Positions 53,921 to 60,785 are shown, counted from the stretch's first letter. The stretch is DNA of 64,000 nt from Stieleria maiorica (GCF_008035925.1 NZ_CP036264.1:4400402-4464401); one strand, 5' to 3'. A program made the numbers and translations. Notes: generated by a model from the sequence alone, not told the origin.

Positions 53921-54022
53921 TGCCAGCGGGAAGCGTGAGCGAGCGGCCGGTGCAGTGCCGACGTGGGCCACTGGCTGACGCCACGTGCTGGCAATGCCAG
54001 CGGGAAGCCTCTCCCGCTGGTA
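53921..54022. repeat. direct and inverted intergenic repeats, possible terminator
   Basis: TGCCAGCGGGAAGC occurs directly after the stop of the giant gene (53921) and again from 53996. The second copy is followed by the complement TCCCGCTGG, giving a nine-pair hairpin with a loop of about six bases ending near 54020. There is no T-run, so it is at best a weak terminator candidate. The element lies in the 176-base gap before the next gene. Confidence 0.5.
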
Positions 54023-54096
54023 GTGCTCTACGCAGAATCCGTCGGCTTGGTTATGGTGACAAATCACGCTTCCCTTCCTTTTGACCTGCGACCCCC

Positions 54097-54879
54097 ATGG
54101 CTGAACTGAACCTTGCGATCCGGATCGATTCGCTGGGATTGCCCCTAAAACGTGCCCTCGACGTCGCCGCCCAAATGGGCATCCGATCGGTGGAACTGAA
54201 CGCCCGTCGCGAGATCCATCCCGAATCGCTGACCGACACGGGGCTGCGGCATCTGAAGAAGCTGCTGGACGAACGGAACCTCTCGGTCGCCAGTTTGCGG
54301 TTCCAAACCCGACGCGGCTATGACAACCCCCAGGATCTCCAACGCCGCATCGAAGCGACCAAGGCGGCGATGAAGCTGGCGTACAAGCTGGGCTCGGCAG
54401 CCGTGATCAATTCCATCGGATTCGTCCCCGACGACGAGAACGATCCGCGTTATGAGGCACTTGAAGCCGTGCTCAGTGACCTGGGCAGATACGGAGCCAA
54501 GGTCGGCGCGTTTCTGGCCGCGGAAACCGGCGCGGAGACCGGCGAGAGCTTGGCGACGTTGTTGGAAAAGGACGAAGACGGGTTTGTCGCCGTCGCACTG
54601 AATCCCGGCCGATTGATCGTCAATCGCCACGGTGTCACCGAGGCGGTCAAGGCGCTGAAGGAACGGATCCAGGTCGTCTGCGCCACCGACGGCGTGTTGG
54701 ACTTGGCCGCCGGACGCGGGCTCCATGTTCCGATCGGCGAAGGCACCGCGGACTTTCCACAGATCTTTGCCACCCTGGAAGACGTCGGATTCCGCGGCCC
54801 CTGCATCGTCGGACGCGAGGATTCATCGCTCCCAGAGCTTCAACAAGGAGTGCAGTACCTGGGGAATCTGGGGATGTAG
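54097..54879 (+). CDS. sugar phosphate isomerase/epimerase (xylose isomerase-like TIM barrel)
   Basis: A 260-residue cytoplasmic protein without signal peptide or membrane segments. The alternating strand-helix pattern and several elements fit the AP endonuclease 2/xylose isomerase-like TIM-barrel family: LNLAIRIDSLGLPLKRAL at the start, GIRSVELNARREI (28-40), a LAAETGAETGE segment (140-150), LNPGRL (168-173), HVPIGEGTADFP (210-221) and a final GREDS (239-243). Members isomerise or epimerise sugars or inositols using a divalent metal bound by acidic and His residues; the substrate cannot be predicted. The start at 54097 has no Shine-Dalgarno site, but the frame and N-terminal strand begin there. 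The nearest neighbours are not functionally informative. Confidence 0.8.
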   Translation: MAELNLAIRIDSLGLPLKRALDVAAQMGIRSVELNARREIHPESLTDTGLRHLKKLLDERNLSVASLRFQTRRGYDNPQDLQRRIEATKAAMKLAYKLGSAAVINSIGFVPDDENDPRYEALEAVLSDLGRYGAKVGAFLAAETGAETGESLATLLEKDEDGFVAVALNPGRLIVNRHGVTEAVKALKERIQVVCATDGVLDLAAGRGLHVPIGEGTADFPQIFATLEDVGFRGPCIVGREDSSLPELQQGVQYLGNLGM

Positions 54880-54890
54880 CCTCGGGAGAG

Positions 54891-55053
54891 GGTAGGAAGA
54901 TTTTGGAGGTAGGAAGATTTTGGGACGCGACATGTTTGTGTGGACCAGAACAATGACAGCCACCAACGCGAGTGGTTGTGTTACGACGCAAATCGCTCGC
55001 GGGCATGTCACGTTTGTACGCGATCATTTTCCTACCTCCAAAATCTTCCTACC
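54891..55053. repeat. MITE-like element with perfect 23-bp inverted repeats
   Basis: GGTAGGAAGATTTTGGAGG plus TAGG at 54891-54913 is the exact reverse complement of 55031-55053. A second partial copy of the motif follows the left arm (AGGAAGATTTTGGG at 54911-54924). The 117-base interior has no gene. The element sits between two convergent genes, so it may also act as a bidirectional terminator. Its perfect arms suggest a recent mobile origin or strong selection on the hairpin. Confidence 0.7.
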
Positions 55054-55099
55054 TTTTCGGCATGTCGTGCGGATGCCTGCCTGTGAGCAAACCGCAACC

Positions 55100-57433
55100 T
55101 CAGTAGAGATCCACCTTCATGAACGCGCCCGAAGACGTTACGATCACTCCGGTCGTCGTGCCGGCTTGGATCTTTAACTTCTCCGACTGTCCTGACCCGC
55201 CGGTCGTTTTGAGTTCGATCGTGTAATTCCCCGGGGCGACTTCCCAGTTGATCCCCGTCTTGGGATCTCTGGCACCGGCGCCCGCGGCGATGGTGTAGTC
55301 CCGGCGGTTGATCGTCAGAACGGCGGGGCTGGCGGTGTCGTTGGCGATAAACAATCTCGCTTTTCCCGGTGTCGGCCAGAGTCCGGCCGCTTTCGCCGCC
55401 TGGGCATCGCGGGACACCATCGTGATCGCCGTTTCGTCGCCTTTGCCGGCCAACTGCACCGTCAAACCGCCGCCGGGTCCGGTAAAGGTCAGGCTGGCGC
55501 TCTGACGATCGATCTTGGCATCCGCCACCGTTTCGTCCCATTTGCCCCACTGCCCGGAGCCGAGTTGGCGGCGGTAGAAGTCGACCACCGCATCCAGATC
55601 CGCGGCGACGGTCGTCTGGATCACTTTGCGGAACGGGCTGCCTTCGGCTTGGATGCCCTCGTGGCCTTGCGGCACCGGCAACGCGTCGTAGCTGTCCGCG
55701 GGCAATCCGCCGACCGGTTCTCGCGTGGCGGACGTCTTTTGGCCCAGGACGTCGACGTCCAGACTGACTTCAAAGCTGTAGGTGCTGTCCAGGAACTCGG
55801 CCGGTTTGGACATCCGTGCGGTGCCCCGCGCCCGTCCGTCTTCGATGACGATGGCGTCATCCAGGTTGCTGTTGCTGCCGATGCTGTTGTTGTCGGCCCA
55901 GATCGAGAGCGAGCTGACGTTGTCTTCGGCGTCGACCAACAATTTGATCTGCGGAATGAATTCAAAATAATCATCCGCCGCGGGTCGGCCCAAGGCTGCG
56001 GTCAGCTTGTTCATGTTCAGCGGTCTTTCCGAGAACACGATGGCGGTCATCGGGTCGTCGAAGAACATCACGGGATAGGCAACGACGTGGGACAGATTGT
56101 AGGTTCGGCCGCCGAGAGTCAACTTGCCGGAATTGGGCAACTTGGGTGCGCCGGCTAGCTGTTTGGCGGGCGTGGAATCACGCGTCAAGACGGGCACGTC
56201 GAAGCTGATTTCGGCGGTGTAGACCTTGTCAAAGAAGTCACCGGGTTCTTTCAACGCGACCGTGCCCCGCGCGCGGCCGTCTTCGACCAGTGCCGAGCCG
56301 ACCAGCTCGTCGCCGGACCCGTGCCCTGGCGTTCCCCCGGCCTGCAAACTCAATTGTCGCGGTTGGTCGTCTGCATCCAGCACGATCAGCAGGTGCGGTT
56401 GCGGCCATGACGGACCTCCGTCGTCGTTTTCATCGCTTCCGGTTTTGCGTAGCCGGGAGAGCAGAGAGTCTTGTTTAACGGTCTTTTGGGTGGCCACGAT
56501 CTTCGTCTTCCACTCGTCATACTGAAAGACTTCATAGGCGATCACATGCGGCAGATCGTAGGTGGTGCCGTCCATCACCACGGTGCCTTTGTTTTGCAGC
56601 TTGGGCATGTCAGCGATGCCTTGCTTCGGTTTTGCTTGCCGCGGTGGCAGGTCCAATGCTGGTTCGGCCACGTCCTGATCGGGCGCGGTTTCAGCGAGCA
56701 TCTTTTTCGCCGCCTGTTTCGCTTGCTTGGCTTCCTTTTTGGCCCGTGCGATCTCCTCCTTCATTCCGTCCCACTGCATGCCCTTGGTTCGAAATTCGAC
56801 TTCGCATCCGTCATCTTCGGCGGTCAAGTTGACCGTCAGCGAGGACTTCTTTTGCGAGAATGTCATGCTGACGTAGTGTGCAAAGTCCATCGTCGTCGCA
56901 TCCTTCTTCCAGTTGCGTTTCTCGAGTTCCTGGACCAGGTATTGCTGGGTGGTTTTCAGATCCGACGGGGATTTAAATTCAACGGTTTCGAAGAAGTCGC
57001 TGTACTCCAAGTCGGTGGCATCGTCGGGGATCGGCAATTCCTTGGGCGTCGGTTGGTCGTCTTCTTCCCACATCATTCCGGTGGGCGTCAATCGGACTGC
57101 AGTTCCGCCGCCTTCTTCACTGACGCGGACAACCAACAACACGTTCCCTTTGGCAAAGGTCTGGACCCAAAAACTGCTCTGCAAATTGTCTCGTGCAGAT
57201 TTCCGCCAACCCTGCTCGGTCAACTTTTGGGCGTAAAGGTTTCCGACCGACTTGAAGTCCGACGGCAATTGAAAGCGGACATCGCCGCGACGTTTCATCA
57301 TGCTATATTGCGTCGCGTTGTCGGGAACGATCAGGTCCCGGACACGCATCTCCTGGGCGTCCGCGGGCGCCGGGAAAACGATGGCTGAAAGGACCAACAG
57401 AGCCGCCACGGAATGAAGAAGTCTGCGGGACAT
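55100..57433 (-). CDS. secreted protein with internal repeats, function unknown
   Basis: 777 residues with a clear Sec signal peptide (MSRRLLHSVAALLVLSAIVF, cleavage likely after ADA near residue 26). Three copies of a small alpha/beta unit are visible: PSDFKSVGNLYAQKLTEQGW near residue 57, PSDLKTTQQYLVQELEKRNW near 155 and AADLDAVVDFYRRQLGSGQW near 617, each followed by strands. Between them are two longer copies of a module starting Y-(D/N)-L-(P/S)-H-V-(I/V)-A-Y and ending VEDGRARGTVALKEP.F / IEDGRARGTARMSKPAEF. A Lys/Ala-rich helical linker joins the parts. The C-terminus (NDTASPAVLTINRRDYTIAAG) looks like a beta-sandwich. AAGGAG lies upstream of the ATG on the reverse strand. It is divergent from the DinB gene. 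Periplasmic or surface location is inferred; I do not recognise the family. Confidence 0.75.
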   Translation of the reverse strand: MSRRLLHSVAALLVLSAIVFPAPADAQEMRVRDLIVPDNATQYSMMKRRGDVRFQLPSDFKSVGNLYAQKLTEQGWRKSARDNLQSSFWVQTFAKGNVLLVVRVSEEGGGTAVRLTPTGMMWEEDDQPTPKELPIPDDATDLEYSDFFETVEFKSPSDLKTTQQYLVQELEKRNWKKDATTMDFAHYVSMTFSQKKSSLTVNLTAEDDGCEVEFRTKGMQWDGMKEEIARAKKEAKQAKQAAKKMLAETAPDQDVAEPALDLPPRQAKPKQGIADMPKLQNKGTVVMDGTTYDLPHVIAYEVFQYDEWKTKIVATQKTVKQDSLLSRLRKTGSDENDDGGPSWPQPHLLIVLDADDQPRQLSLQAGGTPGHGSGDELVGSALVEDGRARGTVALKEPGDFFDKVYTAEISFDVPVLTRDSTPAKQLAGAPKLPNSGKLTLGGRTYNLSHVVAYPVMFFDDPMTAIVFSERPLNMNKLTAALGRPAADDYFEFIPQIKLLVDAEDNVSSLSIWADNNSIGSNSNLDDAIVIEDGRARGTARMSKPAEFLDSTYSFEVSLDVDVLGQKTSATREPVGGLPADSYDALPVPQGHEGIQAEGSPFRKVIQTTVAADLDAVVDFYRRQLGSGQWGKWDETVADAKIDRQSASLTFTGPGGGLTVQLAGKGDETAITMVSRDAQAAKAAGLWPTPGKARLFIANDTASPAVLTINRRDYTIAAGAGARDPKTGINWEVAPGNYTIELKTTGGSGQSEKLKIQAGTTTGVIVTSSGAFMKVDLY

Positions 57434-57548
57434 CGCGGTTTTCTCCTTGGGGGATCGTTCGAGTCGACTCGTTCATTTGAACGGGTGCGGGCAGGAAGGG
57501 CCAGCAAAAAGAGAAGAATCCCGGATAAACGTGGCGGTGGGAAAGATC

Positions 57549-58124
57549 ATGACCCAAGACGAAACTAGGATCTGGCTCTCGACGATGCGTGAAACGGTGT
57601 CCGGATACCGCCGGATGATTGACGCGGCTGTCGAACAACTCTCCGACGAAGAATTGTTTTCGCGCCCCGAGCGTGACATCAATTCGGTAGCCGTGATCTT
57701 GCGGCACCTTGGCGGCAATCTTCACAGTCGCTGGACAGATTTCTTGACTTCTGATGGCGAAAAACCGGACCGCGATCGTGACGCCGAATTCACCGATTGG
57801 GTTGGCGACCGGCAATCGCTGTTGGATCATTTCAATGCCGGCTGGGCCGCACTCGAATCTGCAATCGCGACGATCGACGAGCATGCGGTCTCCCAGACGA
57901 TCTACATCCGCGGCGAGTCGCACTCCGTTGCTCAGGCACTGCTACGATCGGTGACACATGTGACGTACCACGTCGGTCAGATTGCGATCATCTCGCGGAT
58001 GGTCCACCAAGGTGACTGGAAATGGCTCACGGTCGCCCCAGGCGATTCGGCGTCCCACAATGAAAGGACCTGGGGAACGGCTGCCAGTCGAAGCATCTTC
58101 TCGGGCAGCAAGAAAAACCAATAG
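57549..58124 (+). CDS. DinB/DUF1572-family protein
   Basis: 191 residues with the four-helix bundle pattern of the DinB/YfiT superfamily. The three metal-binding histidines are His53 in LRHLGGNLHSRW and His137 and His141 in THVTYHVGQI. DUF1572 members are putative metal-dependent enzymes, some of which act as thiol transferases with bacillithiol or similar thiols; no activity can be assigned here. The frame is open from an ATG at 57447, but those 34 extra residues are not part of the fold and overlap the promoter region of the divergent gene. MTQDETRIWL at 57549, preceded by GGGAAAG, is the natural start. The gene's 3' end abuts the remnant of a reverse-strand recombinase gene. Confidence 0.8.
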   Translation: MTQDETRIWLSTMRETVSGYRRMIDAAVEQLSDEELFSRPERDINSVAVILRHLGGNLHSRWTDFLTSDGEKPDRDRDAEFTDWVGDRQSLLDHFNAGWAALESAIATIDEHAVSQTIYIRGESHSVAQALLRSVTHVTYHVGQIAIISRMVHQGDWKWLTVAPGDSASHNERTWGTAASRSIFSGSKKNQ

Positions 58125-58636
58125 GAATCACGACTGGACGGCGAAGACAAATCCGATCCAGGTATTCGAGATTCCCCGTGGTAATTCTGATGGAGTCGGC
58201 GCATCGTTGCCCGCATCCGCTGGACGCATTCCGGTTCCGATTGATCAATGACACCTGCATTCCCCTCGCCCGCGACCAAATTGGCATCTTGTTGATTTTG
58301 AACCCCGGCTCCACTGGATTGTCGCCTGGCCAGCTGCTGCAAAGTTTCCCGAATCGGCCGAAAATCGGTTTCGCTCGTTTGGAACACGGTTCCTTGGTAG
58401 GCCTCGATCGCACGGGCAGCATGCAATCGCCTCCAAGCCTCGATCTTGCGGTCTCGGAGGCTCTGTAGAAACGCGATCTCCAACTCGCGTTTGACGGTGT
58501 GGTTGGGTGCCGCCGACTGATCTGCGACGACAGAGGGGAAGTCGGCATAGGCTTTCATCCAGCGAGGAAACCACTCCCGTTCCTTTGCTGGCAAATTCAA
58601 GAATCCCAAGCAAGCGTCATACGGTTGGAGTGTCAT
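58125..58636 (-). pseudogene. truncated integron-type tyrosine recombinase, N-terminal remnant
   Basis: The reverse-strand frame starts at ATG 58636 with a good ribosome site (GGGAG, nine bases away). It encodes a segment resembling the N-terminal core-binding region of planctomycete integron integrases: WFPRWMKAYADF, AFLQSLRDRKIEAWRRLHA, ARAIEAYQGTVF, FRPIRETLQQLARRQ and finally ECVQRMRATMRRLHQNYH. That last stretch normally leads into a T-E-x-A-Y-x-x-W-I-x-R-F motif. Here the frame changes to unrelated residues, while another reverse frame reads EYLDRICLRRPVV, which looks like the decayed continuation. The catalytic domain (R..HxxR..Y) is absent, because the DinB gene begins to overlap directly after. 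The open frame to 57977 is read through the antisense of DinB by chance. The enzyme is certainly inactive as found here. Confidence 0.6.
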
Positions 58637-58807
58637 GATCGATTTCTCCCTCGTGTAATTCGAGTGACCTTTTGGCCTTAATGGCTGGTGGCGGTATTGC
58701 ATAGCCCGTCCGGGCCCCGTGCAATCGGGTGGTTCCCATTATCGGCAGTCCGACTGCTGATAATATGCGTAGATCACGGCAGTCCGACTGCCAAGAATTC
58801 ATCGTTC
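58637..58807. other. putative attI region
   Basis: 171 bases lie between the start of the recombinase remnant and the sequence GTTCGCGCTGC at 58804, which matches the junction GTTCGCGCTGC at 62511 where a cassette begins. Recombination at an integron attI occurs in such a GTT core close to the integrase gene. The region also holds a hairpin (ATTGCAtaGCCC .. GGGCcccgTGCAAT, 58696-58725 or close to it) and the two palindromes annotated next. Confidence 0.45.
58739..58792. repeat. two tandem palindromes GGCAGTCCGACTGC
   Basis: TTATC-GGCAGTCCGACTGC-TGATAA (58739-58763) is a near-perfect 25-base palindrome, and GGCAGTCCGACTGCC (58778-58792) repeats its core 34 bases later. Two equally oriented dyads next to a recombinase start look like operator or recombinase-binding sites, though short dispersed palindromes are common in this genome type. 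Confidence 0.5.
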
Positions 58808-58817
58808 GCGCTGCCAA

Positions 58818-59076
58818 ATCGTACTCGTACTCAGGCGTCAGTCGGTACTCGTACTCGTGCTCGAAACAGCCGCAAGCAAACCAACGTCATTCGTCGATGC
58901 CGCTGATTGGTGCGCTCGAAGTGCGCCCAACTGAATTCATCAGACCTCCGTTCCGTGGGGTTCGCTACTGATGTCATCGTTCGAATGGTGCGCGGTCGAC
59001 TCGGCCGATGAAGACAAACCAACGCCTGTCGATCGAGTACGAGCACGAGTACCGCGTTGCTGAGTACGAGTACGAT
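58818..59076. repeat. inverted repeat GTACTCGTACTC flanking repeat copy A
   Basis: The left arm 58818-58864 (ATCGTACTCGTACTCAG ... GGTACTCGTACTCGTGCTCGA) and right arm 59033-59076 (TCGAGTACGAGCACGAGTACC ... CTGAGTACGAGTACGAT) are reverse complements over about 40 positions, with a different 6-9 base middle. They enclose the 168-base segment that holds repeat copy A. This gives the first cassette a large foldback structure. Confidence 0.6.
58902..59028 (+). repeat. cassette repeat family, copy A
   Basis: The block from TTGGTGCGCTCGAAGTGCGC to GACAAACCAACGCCTG matches copies at 62600-62728 and 63334-63443. Conserved blocks are TGC(G/A)CTCGAA, GCGCCC, CATCAGACCTC, GGTGCGC and GACAAACC(A/G)ACGCCTG. 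No conserved reading frame was found. It is part of the gene-less first cassette. Confidence 0.6.
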
Positions 59077-59200
59077 CCAAGACAATCCGACGCCCGAATG
59101 TCGGCTGCTGATTGGGGCACTGGATTTCCCTTGGCGATTTCGATCAGTTACATTGGCTATCCGCGGCGATGGCACGTGCTGTCGTCGTGGCCGGACGCGC

Positions 59201-59288
59201 GAACCATCCGTTGCACACGCAGGCACGGAGTCGGCGTCAAGTGAAAACACTATGTCGTTCGCCGTGCCGCGGTGAACGGTGGACGTTC
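59201..59288 (+). other. attC-like site 1
   Basis: The left arm GAACCATCCGTTGCACACGC plus AGGCACGG pairs with the right arm CCGTGCCGCGGTGAACGG plus TGGACGTTC. The stems are CCGTT/AACGG, CAC/GTG and GGCACGG/CCGTGCC. Three left-arm bases stay unpaired, the first being G13. The middle is about 32 bases. The predicted exchange point is G^TTC at 59285. It closes the gene-less first unit. Confidence 0.65.
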
Positions 59289-59321
59289 TGGCATCACAAA
59301 GACTCTGGAGACCGAACAACG

Positions 59322-59771
59322 ATTGCCAATCCTTACAAGCCGAGTGAAGGCCGCGAACATCGCCGCTACACGTCCTTTGACGGCTTACGGCTTCAGGTCG
59401 CGACGGCCGTTGGCTTCCTCGGCTGTTTCTTTGGTGCGATCTTGTGTGGCATTGGGCATCTGCTCACGTTCATGATACTTGAAGATTCATTTTCACCGCC
59501 GCTGCAAGCCCAAGGGAATATGGGACAGTTCGGCTTTCTAACAGTCTACGTTGGCTTTTTTGGTGGACTTGCCGGACTATCTCTGGGGCTGATTCCATAC
59601 ACTCGCTTCCTGGGGTGGTTCCCGGTTTTTCTTCTCGTTGCCTTCCTTGCCGCTTTCACTGAACCGCTGGATCTTTCTACGACCTCGGGTTTTGCAATGC
59701 TTGTTGTCGGTTTGGCGGTGCTTCTTTCGTCAAGCCTTATAAACCTCGGCTGCAGATTCCTGCTACGGTAG
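59322..59771 (+). CDS. cassette gene: small membrane protein, ATT start proposed
   Basis: The encoded 149-residue protein begins IANPYKPSEG and has three or four membrane segments (around GFLGCFFGAILCGIGHLL, GFLTVYVGFFGGLAGLSLGL, LGWFPVFLLVAFLAAF and MLVVGLAVLLSSSLINLG). No ATG, GTG or TTG lies in frame between the end of the attC-like site 1 (59288) and the conserved NPYKP motif. ATT at 59322, 11 bases after TGGAG, is the best candidate; otherwise the frame runs back through the palindrome to an ATG at 59112. The (A/V)NPY(K/R)P start is shared with the other membrane protein of this array (61987). The stop lies 22 bp before the next left palindrome arm. The function is unknown. Confidence 0.6.
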   Translation: MANPYKPSEGREHRRYTSFDGLRLQVATAVGFLGCFFGAILCGIGHLLTFMILEDSFSPPLQAQGNMGQFGFLTVYVGFFGGLAGLSLGLIPYTRFLGWFPVFLLVAFLAAFTEPLDLSTTSGFAMLVVGLAVLLSSSLINLGCRFLLR

Positions 59772-59793
59772 ATGTGACGGCCCCGAGCAGCCA

Positions 59794-59816
59794 GAACCAT
59801 GGGTTGCAACGGAGGC
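59794..59816 (+). other. attC-like site 2, left arm
   Basis: GAACCATGGGTTGCAACGG plus AGGC matches the left arms of the other sites, including G13, but no complementary right arm follows within 100 bases. The missing partner (CGGCCCCGCTGAACCCCGCC ending GTTC) is found at 60117-60142. The sequence between therefore looks inserted. Confidence 0.55.
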
Positions 59817-60077
59817 AGATCCCGAAGCTGATTGCGGCGAAGGACTCCGTTAAGTCGTCACTGCAGGCAATTCTTGTGTGCGGCGGGCCGGAGTATTCGT
59901 CCGTAATCAGCCAAGCGGTGTTGGGGGCACTCGGTCGATCCGAATACCCCTAAGAGCGTACTTGGCACGAATGAAATTTCGCGTCCGCATCTGTTCTCTT
60001 TGGCTTTTCCATATCCTTGAGCTGCACGACTGGCTCCGGCATGGTCAAGTCATTAAGATGGATGCGGTATGACCATA
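59817..60077. other. sequence interrupting attC-like site 2
   Basis: About 260 bases separate the two halves of site 2. There is no convincing gene; a 64-codon open frame (59878-60072) lacks a ribosome site and any recognised motif. The trinucleotide GGC stands at both junctions. No terminal inverted repeat was seen. Confidence 0.4.
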
Positions 60078-60142
60078 AGGCCGCGGGTTGACGTTTTCGA
60101 AGTGGAGAGTCGTTCGCGCGGCCCCGCTGAACCCCGCCGTTC
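60078..60142 (+). other. attC-like site 2, right part
   Basis: From GGCCGCGGGTTGACG to CCGCCGTTC this is about 85% identical to the right part of site 5 (62450-62514), including the spacer core GAAGTGG.GAGTCG. The right arm would pair with the left arm at 59794: GGGTT with AACCC and GGC with GCC. The exchange point would be G^TTC at 60139. Confidence 0.6.
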
Positions 60143-60152
60143 GACCAATAAC

Positions 60153-60785
60153 ATGTTGAAGCTCCTCATCGCCTCAGTTGCTTATCTCGCAATCCAAGCG
60201 TTCAGTCACGCTCAGGAATTCCAAGACGCTGAAACGCAGCGGTCTCAACGGAACGCCTGGATCGGCGTCTACACATCGCCTTCGGAGGTCGGGCGTTTCA
60301 CGGGCACGAAGCTAAAAGTTGACAAAGACGGGCCCGACAAACTTGGATATCAGATGCAATTCTATTCTGATTTCAGCGATGCTAACGACATCGAGCAAGA
60401 AGAGCTCTCGGGACAGTTACTCGTTGAAGAAAACCGACTGTACCTTCCAGAAGCACACGGAAGCTACCGGAAAGGGAAGCCACAGCTATTCGCGATGATA
60501 AGCCGATACACGAAAGTTCAGATTGGCGGACGCACAGTTTTGCTGCAAGATGATGCTTACTCGGAGTTTCAGAGATCTGGCAAACTGTACGACTACGGTA
60601 TCCTTATCAAAGTGACCAACAAATCAGGGTTCCAAATCGACTACAGAAAAGCCCCCCATCTTTCGATCAAGACGTTAAGTATGCCCCCCACAGCACCTTG
60701 GAAAGACCCATTCGTTCACGGTCCCAATGAGCCAAGCGAGAAGGCCGAACCAGCGAATGCACATGCGCGACGGAGTCGGCCTTGA
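60153..60785 (+). CDS. cassette gene: small secreted protein
   Basis: 210 residues with a short signal peptide (MLKLLIASVAYLAIQAFSHA, cleavage near residue 20). The mature part is polar and contains NAWIGVYTSPSEVGRFTG, LLVEENRLYLPEAHGSYRKG and a YRKAPHLSIKTL stretch; I recognise no family. The ATG is 11 bases after GTTC of the preceding site, leaving no room for a leader. An upstream ATG at 60069 would add 28 residues encoded by the palindrome and is rejected. The final residues (EPANAHARRSRP) and the stop are encoded by the left arm of the next attC-like site, so the protein's tail is cassette-boundary sequence. Confidence 0.65.
   Translation: MLKLLIASVAYLAIQAFSHAQEFQDAETQRSQRNAWIGVYTSPSEVGRFTGTKLKVDKDGPDKLGYQMQFYSDFSDANDIEQEELSGQLLVEENRLYLPEAHGSYRKGKPQLFAMISRYTKVQIGGRTVLLQDDAYSEFQRSGKLYDYGILIKVTNKSGFQIDYRKAPHLSIKTLSMPPTAPWKDPFVHGPNEPSEKAEPANAHARRSRP

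Noticed and set aside
57447..57548. Upstream start of the DinB gene
   Set aside because: The extra 34 residues are polar, lack similarity to the family and cover the intergenic region shared with the divergent gene.
57977..58124. Continuation of the recombinase remnant into DinB
   Set aside because: The frame stays open, but the residues are the antisense of a well-supported DinB gene and do not resemble a recombinase.
58178..58468. Forward open frame of 96 codons
   Set aside because: It is antisense to the recombinase remnant and has no motif or ribosome site.
58739..58792. Possible CRISPR-like repeat
   Set aside because: Only two copies of a short palindrome exist, and no spacers or cas genes.
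59008..59288. Forward open frames in cassette 1 and the matching part of cassette 6
   Set aside because: Some residues are similar between the two copies (IGY.RRW...SSWP), but three frames stay open, no start site fits, and the DNA is a repeat. Treated as noncoding, though a decayed gene is possible.
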